A stretch of DNA of 61,245 bases, from contig JAHAFI010000018.1 in NCBI GenBank assembly GCA_018374355.1, positions 1-61,245 on the forward strand, in the 5' to 3' direction. The notes under the pieces are model-generated. The model was not told the DNA's origin. It saw only the letters and a list, made by a program, of their open reading frames with translations, and ran no database searches. The position numbers were made by a program, and so were the translations under genes. This document shows, piece by piece, positions 16,443 through 25,334 of the stretch (the stretch's first letter is position 1; each line of letters begins with the position of its first letter). This DNA is from Clostridiales bacterium (GTDB lineage: Bacteria > Bacillota > Clostridia > Lachnospirales > Lachnospiraceae).

Positions 16443-17657
16443 TCAGGCACAAAATTCTCCGCACACAATGGCGCCTCCCTGAAGGCTGTTAGCCAGCGTG
16501 AGATTCCCTCCGTGTTTTTCGCAGAGAGTCCGGCAGATGGAAAGGCCGATTCCGAAATGATGGTTCTCCCCTTTATTCTCACCATAATAGGGATTCATGG
16601 CCATTTTCAGTTCCTCACCGCTGAACCCTCTGCCATCATCCTTCACATAAAGCCGGAGAGTTTTTGTGTTCCTGCGGTATTCCAGTTGAAGCAGAATTTC
16701 CTTCTTTGCATAGCGCAGCGCATTGGAAATCAGATTATCCGCCACCTCACAGATGATGGACAGATCTGCTTCAAGGAGCGTTTCCGGGTCGGTATCCCCG
16801 GTTATTTCCAGCCGGATGCTCCGGGTCTGGTTTAAGATTCCGGTCATTTCCCTCAGGCTTTTTTCCACCTTTGACAGACGAAGCTTCTTTTTCTCTGCCT
16901 TTCGGTCCTCCAAAACATGAATATCTTTCATGGTATTGGCAAATTCCTCCAGACGGTATAACTGGCTGTCCATCATTTCCAGAATCTCCTGCAGCTTTTC
17001 CATTGAAATTCCATCCTGTCCGGGATAATCTGTCAAAAGATCCACATATCCCCTAAGAACCGTCAAAGGGGTGCGCATATCATGGGCGAAGGCCGCTTTC
17101 AGCCTTCGCTGTTCCTCCATCTGCTCCCATATTTTCCCCTGATTTTCCCCGATCCGCTGTCTCATTTTATCCACCGCATTGCAGACAAGGCTCATCTCAT
17201 CCCCGCTTTCATAACGGCAGGAATAATCCAACCGGTTATTTCCAATCTGCTCCGCTTCCTTTACCAGAAGCTGAATCGGCGCCTTCAGCCGGTTCCTGTA
17301 ATATATTCCCGCCACCAGTATTACTGCAATCATCGTGTATGGAATCACGCAAAACTGCATCACAACCTCCTGTAAAATCACCAGCAGCAATCTGGTACCT
17401 GCAGGCAGAAGCTCCGGACTGACGCCCTGATGGAAGAAAACTTTTCTCCCTTCCGGTGTATACCCCGTCAAAATCTCCCGATTTTTATAGGGGCTTATGA
17501 TCAGTTCCATCCAACTGCTGCAGATCTGCTCCGTTAAAACAGTGGCTGCCAGAACTCCCAGCAAACCCATCAGCATATAAAATACCAGCGAACGCTTCAA
17601 GTCCATCCGTGTAATCCATTTCCTTACCTTTTCCGCCCATTCATCTATCCAATCCAT
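16443..17657 (-). CDS. Membrane sensor histidine kinase
   Basis: Two-component sensor of 404 residues. Helix 1 (about 23-43), an extracytoplasmic loop of about 50 residues, and helix 2 (about 100-120) precede a HAMP linker, the HisKA phospho-acceptor H192 in FAHDMRTPLT, and an HATPase_c domain with N-box (NLISNALRYA), DDGRGFS and FGIGLS. The start at 17657 has GGGGAG upstream and overlaps the regulator gene by 13 bases; a GTG at 17675 is the alternative. It should phosphorylate the adjacent regulator. The signal is unknown. Confidence 0.9.
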   Translation of the reverse strand: MDWIDEWAEKVRKWITRMDLKRSLVFYMLMGLLGVLAATVLTEQICSSWMELIISPYKNREILTGYTPEGRKVFFHQGVSPELLPAGTRLLLVILQEVVMQFCVIPYTMIAVILVAGIYYRNRLKAPIQLLVKEAEQIGNNRLDYSCRYESGDEMSLVCNAVDKMRQRIGENQGKIWEQMEEQRRLKAAFAHDMRTPLTVLRGYVDLLTDYPGQDGISMEKLQEILEMMDSQLYRLEEFANTMKDIHVLEDRKAEKKKLRLSKVEKSLREMTGILNQTRSIRLEITGDTDPETLLEADLSIICEVADNLISNALRYAKKEILLQLEYRRNTKTLRLYVKDDGRGFSGEELKMAMNPYYGENKGENHHFGIGLSICRTLCEKHGGNLTLANSLQGGAIVCGEFCA

Positions 17658-18319
17658 CTGTAGCCAACTCCCCACACCGTTTCTATATATTCCTGTTCCG
17701 TGTATCTTCGCAGTTTCAGCCGAATCCTTCGGATATGTTCCATGATAATGCTGCTGTCGCCCTCACTGTCATATCCCCAGACCAGTTCATAAATCCTCTC
17801 CTTAGTAAAAACCTGTCCTTTATGGAGGGAGAGAAATTCAATCAGGTCAAATTCTGTCTTTGTAAAATTGACTGCCGTTCCCTGATACAATACCTGCCGG
17901 GCGGAATAATGGATGGTCAGTTCCTTCCCAAACCGCACATTTTCCCTGTTCTGCCCTCGTTTCTCCCTCCGCAGATGAGCCGCCACCCTTGCTCCCAGTT
18001 CCTGAATGGCGAAGGGCTTCACAATATAATCATCCCCTCCGATCATCAGTCCGTTGACCCTATCCTGTTCCTCAATCCGCGCCGTCAGAAAAAGAATGGG
18101 ACAGCTCACGTAATCTCTTATTTTCTTGCATACCTCCAGACCGTCCATCTGGGGCATATTGATATCCAGCAGAATCAGATCCGGTCCCGCCTCCACTTTT
18201 TTCAATGCCTCCAGCCCGCTTTCCGCTGTATACACCTGATAGCCCTGAAGCTGAAAATAGTCTGTCAGTAGTTGCCGGATGGGCTTTTCATCGTCTACGA
18301 TCAATATTTTTTCTTTCAT
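17645..18319 (-). CDS. OmpR-family response regulator
   Basis: DNA-binding regulator of 224 residues. The receiver domain has the DD pair (9-10), phospho-acceptor D52 (LLDINMPQMDG) and conserved Lys (DDYIVKPF). The C-terminal half is a winged-helix Trans_reg_C domain ending in ETVWGVGYRW. It is the first gene of a five-gene operon (regulator, kinase, ATPase, two permeases) and probably controls that operon. GGAGGG precedes the start. Confidence 0.93.
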   Translation of the reverse strand: MKEKILIVDDEKPIRQLLTDYFQLQGYQVYTAESGLEALKKVEAGPDLILLDINMPQMDGLEVCKKIRDYVSCPILFLTARIEEQDRVNGLMIGGDDYIVKPFAIQELGARVAAHLRREKRGQNRENVRFGKELTIHYSARQVLYQGTAVNFTKTEFDLIEFLSLHKGQVFTKERIYELVWGYDSEGDSSIIMEHIRRIRLKLRRYTEQEYIETVWGVGYRWIG

Positions 18320-18417
18320 TAAAAAATTCCCTCCAAATCAGAAAATATCATCAATAGTATTTTACCGCATAATTCTCTATATCCTCCCTACAAAATCAAA
18401 AAACCACTGCGGAAATA

Positions 18418-18452
18418 AAATACTCTCCCGAAAACCATTCGGAAGAGTATTT
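18418..18452. terminator. Terminator of the uracil-type permease gene
   Basis: Imperfect stem of about 13 bp (AAATACTCT with AGAGTATTT) with T-rich flanks, between the permease stop (18520) and the regulator start. Confidence 0.8.
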
Positions 18453-18519
18453 CTGTATCCATATTATGATGTATGGGACAAAAGGTATTTTTCCCCGTCA
18501 AACAGCTCCTTATCCTGTG

Positions 18520-19779
18520 TCAGCCCTCCTGATCGTTTGTCAGGTGGAACCGGTCCAGCACATAGAAAATCAGGCTCAGTCCCATGGCTACCACGCTTGC
18601 CAGAACCATTCCGGTCAGCTTCACGTTGCCCATGCTCAGGGAGATTCCGGAAAGTCCGATGACAAATACTACGGAAGTCAGCGTCAGATTTCTGGATTTT
18701 CCGTAATCCACCCGGTTATCCACCAAAATCCTCAGGCCGGAGGTTCCAATCATGCCGTAAAGGAGAATGGAAATTCCGCCGATCACCGGATCCGGGATGG
18801 TGCTGATCAGCGCTGAAAGCTTTCCGCAGAAGGAAACCAGAATGGAAATCAGGGCTGCACCTCCGATTACCCGTACACTGTAGACACCTGTGATTGCCAT
18901 AACACCAATATTTTCTCCGTAAGTGGTTGTAGGTACGGAACCGATCAGACCGGAAATGGCTGTGGAGAAATTATCTGCAAAAATAGAACGGTGAAGTCCC
19001 GGATCTTTGATCAGGTCTCTGCCGATGATTTTTCCCGTTACAATCTGATGCCCGATATGTTCCGACGCAATAACAAGGATAACCGGAAGAATCGTTAAAA
19101 TCGGTTCCAGTTTAAATTTGGCCAGTTGAAACTGGGGAACCGCAAACCATGACGCCTCGGCAACCGTCTGAAAATCCAGCATTCCGCATAAAGCTGCAGC
19201 CTCATATCCTGCAATGATCGCAATCAGGATCGGGATAACGGAAAGGAAGCCTCTGAACAGAACCTGTCCGAATACGGCAACTCCCAGAGTTACTAAAAAT
19301 ACGATCACATTTTTCACATCAACTTTTTCCACACCAACCAATCCGGCGGTGCTTGCAGCCGTACCGGCCAGTTCCAGACCAATCAGGGCTACCACCGGGC
19401 CCATGGCTGCTGCCGGAAGCACGATATCAATCCATTTAGTGCCAAATTTGTAAATAATAAATGCCAGCACGCAGCCGCAGAGACCTACAACCACGAAACC
19501 GCCCTGTGCATATTCAAATCCGTATTTTGCAATCACCACTCCTGCCGGAGCCAGAAATGCGAAACTGGAGCCCAGATACGCCGGAGCCTTTCCCTTCGTG
19601 ATCAGGATGAACAGAAACGTTCCGATACCGTTCATCAAAAGTACGATGGACGGACTGATACCAAACACAAACGGCACTAAAACGGACGCGCCGAACATGG
19701 CAAACATGTGCTGGATACTCAGCGGTATCAGCAGCTTTGCGGGGACTTTTTCGTCCACCTGAATAATTTTCTTTTCCAC
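18520..19779 (-). CDS. Uracil permease-like NCS2 nucleobase transporter
   Basis: Integral membrane symporter of 419 residues with about 12-14 helices, closest by eye to UraA-type uracil:H+ permeases. Visible hallmarks include QHMFAMFGA in helix 1, ASEHIGHQ in the central substrate region and the VPTTTYGENIG motif. Uracil is the likely substrate. It is transcribed alone from an extended -10 promoter at 19880-19888. The leader carries a small TGCGAAG hairpin (19852-19870), but I see no PyrR-type antiterminator. Confidence 0.88.
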   Translation of the reverse strand: MEKKIIQVDEKVPAKLLIPLSIQHMFAMFGASVLVPFVFGISPSIVLLMNGIGTFLFILITKGKAPAYLGSSFAFLAPAGVVIAKYGFEYAQGGFVVVGLCGCVLAFIIYKFGTKWIDIVLPAAAMGPVVALIGLELAGTAASTAGLVGVEKVDVKNVIVFLVTLGVAVFGQVLFRGFLSVIPILIAIIAGYEAAALCGMLDFQTVAEASWFAVPQFQLAKFKLEPILTILPVILVIASEHIGHQIVTGKIIGRDLIKDPGLHRSIFADNFSTAISGLIGSVPTTTYGENIGVMAITGVYSVRVIGGAALISILVSFCGKLSALISTIPDPVIGGISILLYGMIGTSGLRILVDNRVDYGKSRNLTLTSVVFVIGLSGISLSMGNVKLTGMVLASVVAMGLSLIFYVLDRFHLTNDQEG

Positions 19780-19879
19780 TCTTTACCTCTCTTCCTCTGC
19801 CCCACTTTTCGTTGCGGGACATGCAAAAATATCATTATCAGCTTCTCTTATGCGAAGTCCTGCTTCGCACACCGCTTTT

Positions 19880-19888
19880 ATTATACCA
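19880..19888 (-). promoter_or_regulatory. Extended -10 promoter of the uracil-type permease
   Basis: Minus-strand TGGTATAAT about 100 bases before the start codon; the -35 is weak. Confidence 0.6.
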
Positions 19889-19937
19889 GCCTCTTCGCTC
19901 ATTCACCAGCCTTATTTCAAAAAAGAAGCAGAGGAGG

Positions 19938-19997
19938 GTAACAGTTCAGCCTTCTACTGTCCCGCGAGGTGTGAAGCCTGAAAGGCTGAATAGTTAC
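19938..19997 (+). mobile_element. MITE copy E, 60-bp internal-deletion derivative with perfect 8-bp duplication
   Basis: Starts GTAACAGTTCAG and ends CTGAATAGTTAC. The flanks are identical: AGAGGAGG at 19930-19937 and again at 19998-20005. It joins the left and right parts of the copy G subfamily (AGCCTGAAAGGCT palindrome) without the core. It lies between the YibE/F terminator and the permease promoter. Confidence 0.85.
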
Positions 19998-20037
19998 AGA
20001 GGAGGGGCGATTACTATTCTGTTGCGTTGAACACAGT

Positions 20038-20065
20038 AAAAAGGAACACTCAATTGGAGTGTCCC
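20038..20065 (-). terminator. Terminator of the phosphatase-YibE/F operon
   Basis: A 9-bp stem (GGACACTC/GAGTGTTCC, 20043-20065), followed on the minus strand by TTTTT, 12 bases past the stop. Confidence 0.85.
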
Positions 20066-20067
20066 TC

Positions 20068-20118
20068 TCTGCAGCGTTACAAATTTGATTCCCCGTTTCT
20101 TGCAGCGGAATTTTTGAC
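20068..20118 (-). repeat. Diverged E2 repeat fragment forming the end of the YibE/F gene
   Basis: On the minus strand this 50-bp stretch matches 6510-6560 (about 80 percent by eye, including AATTTGTA and CCGCTGCAAG). The last 13 codons and the stop of the YibE/F gene lie in it. Confidence 0.6.
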
Positions 20119-21246
20119 TCCTGCAGTCAGCAAAATTCCCGCTGCCAGCGCGGTAAACGGCGCCACGGTAACCAGCCCGAAGCTTCCCACAACCGTATCC
20201 AGCACCTCTGCCGCCACATATTTATAATTGAGAATGTGATCCGTCGGCGTTCCCTGCGCCATGAAAACCATCAGCAATGTGATGTAACCGCCGGAATAAG
20301 CCAGAAGCAGTGTTGTCGTCATGGTTCCCATAGCTGCTCTGCCCACATTCATTCCTGATTTTGCCGCTTCCTTCCATGAAATATCCGGCTTTTTCTCTAC
20401 AACTTCAGATACCGCCGAGGTGATGTCCACGGAAAGATCCATCATCGCTCCGGAAGCACCGATAAAAATACTGCTCATAAAGATGGCCGTCAGATCCAGA
20501 TTCTGAAATCCACTGTACAAAAGTGATTCTGAATCCGGCATGACTGCACCGTGAATCTTAAACAGATCCGTAAACACCATTCCCAGCACACAGGTAGTCA
20601 GAATCCCCAGCAGCGCGCCCATGGAGGCGGTTACAGTTTTCCTGTCAAATCCATAGACAAAGAAAATAATCATCACCGTCAGAAAAACCGTGATAGCGAT
20701 TCCGATCCACACGGGAGAATACCCCTTCAGATATGCGGGAACCAGTATCTTCCATATGGTAAGGATCGTGATCACAAAGGAAAAGATTGCCAGCAGGCCA
20801 TTTCTTCCTGCCACCAGAATCAACAGCAGGGCAAATCCACCCAGAAGTATGATTTCCTTGTCCAGACGATAGTGGTCCGACATTACAACGGAGTTTACCT
20901 CTGTTCCATTATGGCTGATGGTAACCAGCGCCTTCTCGCCTTCTTTGAAAATCTTATCCTTTTCCAGTGAGCCGCTCAGGAAATTTACTCCCGTTACTTC
21001 TTGCCCCTTAAATATTCCGGTTTCGATGAGCATCCGGCAGGACTGCTCGCCGGACTGGATCAGTCCTGAGCTTTTTATCGCCGAATTATCCACACTGATA
21101 ATCTTTCCGGTTGCCCTCTCCATATCCTGATAAATCAAGGCATCCTCATAGCCTGTCGGAATGGCCATGAGGATACCTGTCAGCAAAATGCCTATTACGA
21201 TCATCAGAAGTACAGAGTTTTTCTTTTGAAAAAGAACTCTCTTCAT
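20077..21246 (-). CDS. YibE/F-like membrane protein
   Basis: Integral membrane protein of 389 residues resembling PF07907. One N-terminal helix, an extracytoplasmic domain (about 35-125) and about seven more helices with the family segments GASGAMMDLSVDI and MGTMTTTLLLAY. Function is not established for the family. It starts three bases after the alkaline phosphatase stop, so it is co-expressed with it and probably under phosphate control. Its C-terminal residues are encoded by an E2 repeat fragment, so the tail is unlikely to be conserved. Confidence 0.83.
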   Translation of the reverse strand: MKRVLFQKKNSVLLMIVIGILLTGILMAIPTGYEDALIYQDMERATGKIISVDNSAIKSSGLIQSGEQSCRMLIETGIFKGQEVTGVNFLSGSLEKDKIFKEGEKALVTISHNGTEVNSVVMSDHYRLDKEIILLGGFALLLILVAGRNGLLAIFSFVITILTIWKILVPAYLKGYSPVWIGIAITVFLTVMIIFFVYGFDRKTVTASMGALLGILTTCVLGMVFTDLFKIHGAVMPDSESLLYSGFQNLDLTAIFMSSIFIGASGAMMDLSVDITSAVSEVVEKKPDISWKEAAKSGMNVGRAAMGTMTTTLLLAYSGGYITLLMVFMAQGTPTDHILNYKYVAAEVLDTVVGSFGLVTVAPFTALAAGILLTAGVKNSAARNGESNL

Positions 21247-21249
21247 CTC

Positions 21250-22902
21250 TTATTTTACTCCTGTCAGTGCTGCAACCTTGTCATAGATGTCTGTGTTGTC
21301 ATAGTAGCCGCCGAATTCTTCCTGTCCTGCACCCTGAGCAAATACTTCAACCGGAAGTCCTGTATGGGCATAGGAACCGAAATTGATTCCGCTCTTATTG
21401 TTCAGAATGTGGGTGATGGTCACGGTCAGCGGTTCATAGCTTCCGTATCTTACGTATTCATCCTGAGCAAATTCTTCCTCTTCACCGGTTCTGCTCATAG
21501 TTGTCTCATAAGCTGTTTTCAGGGTATCGTACTCATACTGGGTCATAGTCAGAGTTCCGTCATCCCCGGATTCCGGATGTTTGTCTGCGCTGTCTTTCTT
21601 AGCAGAATCTTCTGCTCCCTCTGTCTCCGGCGCTTTCAGGCCGAACAGCTCGGTTACATCCTTCATCACTGTATCAAAATCAGTCTTTTCTTCTTTGTAT
21701 TTGCTTACATAATCAGAATCGTATTTTGCATAGGAGATTTTCTGGTTGTTGAAATTTGTCAGGAACGTATCGTAATTGGTTCCTGCATATCCGATAGTCA
21801 GACCACCGGTTTCATGGTCACCCGTTACCAGAATCAGAGTCTCATCCGGATGTTCCTCGTAAAACTCCAGCGCTTCTGCAACTGCTTCGTCCAGCGCAAT
21901 GGTATCGCTGATGGTGGATGCCGCATCATTTGCATGACAGGCCCAGTCAATCTTTCCGCCTTCAACCATCATAAAGAAGCCCTTATCATTGTCCAGCATC
22001 TCAATACCCTTGTCCACGTAATCTGCCAGAGCCCACTGACCCTCTTCCAAATCCATATCGTAAGCCATAGCGTCACTGTCTGCCAGATGCTCGTCAACAA
22101 TCAGAACTTTTCCGTCTCCGGCTTTCAGAGCTTCCGCTTCCTTCTGGGTCTTCACTACCTTATATCCGCTCTTTTCTGACAGCTCGTACAAATCTTCCTG
22201 ATCCTCTTCAGCTCCTGTTGGTTTTAACAGCGCTCCTCCGGCAAAATAATCAAAACCGCTTTCGATCAGTTCCAATCCGATCTCATAATAATCGTTTCTG
22301 GATGCCTGATGTGCATAAAATGCCGCCGGCGTTGCATGGTTAATATTTACACTGGAAATCACGCCGATTTTGTAATCCTTCTGAGCTTTCAGTTTCTCCG
22401 CAATAGTCTCATACTCCTGCGTAAAGTCAGTGCTCACATTGATGCTTCCGCTCCATGTTTTATTTCCTGTAGCAATGGATGTAGCTGTAGAAGCGGAATC
22501 CGGTGCGAAGGAAGTGCTGTCGTACGTCTGTGCAGAGCCTGAAACAGGGAAATTCATCATGTTCAGATTGTTTTTGCTGGAAAGTACCTCCTTCTCTTCT
22601 CCGTCCACCGTAACGGTCTCTCCTGATTTTTTTGCTTCATTTGCGCTTAAAAAATAATTGGTCAACTGAATCTGGGGATAGCTCATTCCATCTCCGATAA
22701 ACAGAAACACGTATTTTGGATCTTTTGCTGCTGCCTCATCGGTTTTCTGATTGTTCTCGGTCTTAGCGGCTGTTTCCACTGCCTCCTCTGTGCTCGTATC
22801 TTCTTTTACAGCAGCCTGAGCTGTCTCTGTACTGCTGCATCCTGCCAATAATCCTGTTGTCATAATGGATGCCAAAAATAAACTGATCACTCTTTTTTTC
22901 AT
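21250..22902 (-). CDS. Secreted lipoprotein alkaline phosphatase
   Basis: Metal-dependent phosphomonoesterase of 550 residues, exported and lipid-anchored. Lipobox LLAGC (C22), an acidic linker (23-60), then the alkaline phosphatase fold with GDGM (70-73), nucleophile S136 in DSAST, EGGKIDWACH and TGDHETGG metal-binding motifs, and the final HTG histidine. A lysine- and glutamate-rich insertion sits near 420-450. It should release phosphate from organic esters outside the cell. PhoP-box-like repeats upstream fit induction by phosphate starvation. Confidence 0.93.
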   Translation of the reverse strand: MKKRVISLFLASIMTTGLLAGCSSTETAQAAVKEDTSTEEAVETAAKTENNQKTDEAAAKDPKYVFLFIGDGMSYPQIQLTNYFLSANEAKKSGETVTVDGEEKEVLSSKNNLNMMNFPVSGSAQTYDSTSFAPDSASTATSIATGNKTWSGSINVSTDFTQEYETIAEKLKAQKDYKIGVISSVNINHATPAAFYAHQASRNDYYEIGLELIESGFDYFAGGALLKPTGAEEDQEDLYELSEKSGYKVVKTQKEAEALKAGDGKVLIVDEHLADSDAMAYDMDLEEGQWALADYVDKGIEMLDNDKGFFMMVEGGKIDWACHANDAASTISDTIALDEAVAEALEFYEEHPDETLILVTGDHETGGLTIGYAGTNYDTFLTNFNNQKISYAKYDSDYVSKYKEEKTDFDTVMKDVTELFGLKAPETEGAEDSAKKDSADKHPESGDDGTLTMTQYEYDTLKTAYETTMSRTGEEEEFAQDEYVRYGSYEPLTVTITHILNNKSGINFGSYAHTGLPVEVFAQGAGQEEFGGYYDNTDIYDKVAALTGVK

Positions 22903-22940
22903 AACTTTTCCTCCTTATTTCACATTACTGAAACAAGTCC

Positions 22941-23035
22941 AGTATAGGAAAAAAAGACCCCTTTTTCTATCAGACCCCGGTTAAGCCTTATAAAATATGC
23001 GTTAAATTTTCCATGTTTTATTATCTCATTGTTAA
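22941..23035 (-). promoter_or_regulatory. Alkaline phosphatase promoter with PhoP-box-like repeats
   Basis: Minus-strand hexamers TTAACG (23000-23005), TTTATA (22989-22994) and TTAACC (22979-22984) are spaced 10-11 bp apart, with a further TTAACA at 23030-23035. A TATACT -10 lies at 22941-22946 with no good -35. This is the layout of an activator-dependent Pho promoter in Firmicutes. Confidence 0.55.
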
Positions 23036-23098
23036 ATCCACCCAGATTCGCTCATATTCCATCATTTTCTTTTTGATGAATCAAATTTCACCTCTATT

Positions 23099-23959
23099 TT
23101 ATTTTTTTCCTATTTCCAGTAATCTTCCATACGCCTTTTTATACGCTTCGATACCGTCTTTTTCCCTTCTTTCCTTCGCATCTCTCTCCAGATTTTCCAG
23201 TCCGGCAAAATTTACCAGATGAGGTTCCAGACTCAGGAATCCCTCAAACCCTTCCTGCTCAAGCATGCGCAAAATCTCTTTTACATTTCCGTCCCCATCC
23301 CCGGGCAGTACTACCTCACCATTTTCTGCCAGCGCATCTTTCACATGAATGTACGCAATATAAGGCTTTAACATCTGATACGCTTCCATCGTATCCTGTC
23401 CGCACTGAACGAAGTTAGCAAAATCGAAGGTGCATTGGAAATTTTCACCGTAAAAATTTTTCATCAGATCCAGACAGCGTTCTGCGGTGTCTCCGTAAAT
23501 TTCTTTTTCATTTTCATGGAGCAGGATTACCTGATGCTTTTTTGCATAGTCCGCCATTCTGGCGGTTCGTTTCAGTACCTCTTCACGGTATATCTCCGGC
23601 TCTTCCCCCTCCGGGATAAAAAAGCTGAACATCCGGATATATGGTGTATGAAAAATCTTAGCAAGACTGACCACATGACAGAATTTTTTAAAATGCTCCT
23701 CAAAATCCTCTGTAATGGAAATTTTTCCGATGGGGGAGCCGATTGCTGAAACCTGAATGCCTCTGCCATCCAGAAACCGCCAAAGCTCCTCTGCCTGTTC
23801 TGCCGTCAGGTCGGCCACATTGATTCCGTCTGCGCTGCGCAGTTCCAGATACTGCTGCCCCAGCTCTTCCAAAACTTCTGTCTGCACCTTTATACTTTGA
23901 TTGATTTCATCAGAAAATCCCGAAATACTGCAATTATTTATCATTCCTCTGCGCATCAT
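23099..23959 (-). CDS. Xylose isomerase-like TIM-barrel protein (sugar phosphate isomerase/epimerase family)
   Basis: Cytoplasmic protein of 286 residues of the AP_endonuc_2 TIM-barrel family. Metal-ligand candidates are E in LHENEKEIYG, D in TFDFANF, H in YIHVKD and the late E in LSLEPHL. Such proteins isomerise or epimerise sugars and inositols. The start overlaps the oxidoreductase stop by four bases (ATGA), so they form one metabolic module, probably oxidation then isomerisation of one sugar or cyclitol. Substrate not deducible. Confidence 0.83.
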   Translation of the reverse strand: MMRRGMINNCSISGFSDEINQSIKVQTEVLEELGQQYLELRSADGINVADLTAEQAEELWRFLDGRGIQVSAIGSPIGKISITEDFEEHFKKFCHVVSLAKIFHTPYIRMFSFFIPEGEEPEIYREEVLKRTARMADYAKKHQVILLHENEKEIYGDTAERCLDLMKNFYGENFQCTFDFANFVQCGQDTMEAYQMLKPYIAYIHVKDALAENGEVVLPGDGDGNVKEILRMLEQEGFEGFLSLEPHLVNFAGLENLERDAKERREKDGIEAYKKAYGRLLEIGKK

Positions 23960-25149
23960 AAATTTCCTCCATAACTTCCTGCGGTGTCAAAAGTCATCTC
24001 CTGTACACTGCTCTTTTTCTTTGATAATGCCCTTCGTTTATTCAATTCTTCCAGAAAAAGCTCCTCATCGAAGGGAATCTCCACAGCCTTTCCCAGCCAA
24101 CTGGACAGGTGCATGGCATTGGAAAGCGTCAGACCCCGGATTCCTTCTGTACCCTCTGCCACCAGCGGTTTCCCCTCCACAATAGCATCCCGAAATGCTC
24201 TCAGGATTCCTGTATGCTGAAGACCTTCGCCTTCCGTTTCCACGGTGATCCACTGTCCTTTCGGTTTTGCAAATCCCTCTTTCGTCTGAAAACAAAATTC
24301 TCTTTCATTTTCTTCCAGCTCGTAAATAGAAAGTTTACTGTCCTCGCAGACCATTTTTGCTTTTTCCATATCGATCTCAAAGCGGTTGGTTCCCGGCGCA
24401 TCTCCCGTGGAAGTTACAAATACTCCCGTTGCCCCGTCAGGATATTCCAGATAAGCTGTCACATCATCTTCCACCTCGATGTTATGCCATTTTCCTTCAT
24501 GACAAAATGCCTGTACTTTGGAGGGCATTCCACAGATCCACTGAAGCAGATCCAGATTGTGGGGACACTGATTTAAAAGCACCCCTCCTCCTTCTCCGTC
24601 CCATGTGGCACGCCAGTCGCCGGAATCGTAATACGCCTGTGAACGATACCAGTCCGTTACAATCCAGTTTACACGTTTGATCTTTCCGTATACCCCGCCG
24701 GTGACCAGCTCATGCATTTTCCGGTAAAGCGGATTCGTACGCTGATTAAACATCATGCCGAAAACTCTGCTGCTTTTTTCTGCTGCCGCATTCATTTCCC
24801 TCACCTGACTGGTAAATACTCCTGCCGGTTTTTCGCTCATCACGTGAAGATTTCTGTTCAAAGCCTCCATTACCAGACGGGGATGCTCATAATGGGGCGT
24901 TGCGATAAGCACTGCATCCAGTTCCCCATCCTCCAGCAGCTCCTCCGCTGTTTTGTAAATCTTCACTGTTTCTTTTTGCTCTTTTTGCATACAAGGAAGC
25001 TGTTCTTTTGCCCATTTTCTGCGGCTTTCCTTCAAGTCGGCAACTGCACACAGCTTCATCCCGGGTATTTCCCCTTTCAATACCCTCTCACAATGTCCGC
25101 TCCCCATGTTTCCAATCCCGATAATTCCCAGTCTTACCTGCTCCATCAT
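23956..25149 (-). CDS. Gfo/Idh/MocA family oxidoreductase
   Basis: NAD(P)-dependent dehydrogenase of 397 residues. The N-terminal Rossmann fold has GIIGIGNMGSGH, the EKPAG catalytic-lysine motif follows near 100, and a QCPHNLDLLQW segment carries the family histidine. Typical substrates are inositol, glucose derivatives or sugar acids. The start at 25149 follows GGAGGA and sits downstream of a consensus promoter (25187-25215); the longer frame to 25215 would include that promoter. Coupled to the TIM-barrel gene. Confidence 0.9.
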   Translation of the reverse strand: MMEQVRLGIIGIGNMGSGHCERVLKGEIPGMKLCAVADLKESRRKWAKEQLPCMQKEQKETVKIYKTAEELLEDGELDAVLIATPHYEHPRLVMEALNRNLHVMSEKPAGVFTSQVREMNAAAEKSSRVFGMMFNQRTNPLYRKMHELVTGGVYGKIKRVNWIVTDWYRSQAYYDSGDWRATWDGEGGGVLLNQCPHNLDLLQWICGMPSKVQAFCHEGKWHNIEVEDDVTAYLEYPDGATGVFVTSTGDAPGTNRFEIDMEKAKMVCEDSKLSIYELEENEREFCFQTKEGFAKPKGQWITVETEGEGLQHTGILRAFRDAIVEGKPLVAEGTEGIRGLTLSNAMHLSSWLGKAVEIPFDEELFLEELNKRRALSKKKSSVQEMTFDTAGSYGGNL

Positions 25150-25186
25150 TTTTCCTCCGTTAAGCTCTTTAAGTATTCTAATTGAC

Positions 25187-25215
25187 AGTATAGTATTTTT
25201 TGACTCCAATATCAA
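25187..25215 (-). promoter_or_regulatory. Promoter of the oxidoreductase operon
   Basis: Minus-strand TTGATA (25210-25215), 17-bp spacer, TATACT (25187-25192). Confidence 0.75.
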
Positions 25216-25258
25216 CCGACTTGTTGCTGTAACTTCCTCTTTCCAAACACAGGAATTG

Positions 25259-25267
25259 TGCTATAAT
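25259..25267 (+). promoter_or_regulatory. Extended -10 promoter of MATE transporter 1
   Basis: TGCTATAAT, about 70 bases before the start codon. An imperfect GCATCTTGC hairpin follows in the leader. Confidence 0.6.
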
Positions 25268-25334
25268 AAAAAGGGCATCTTGCATCATCAGGCAGGATGT
25301 CTTTCTTCTGTTAAAATATGAGGAGGGTTTTCAC

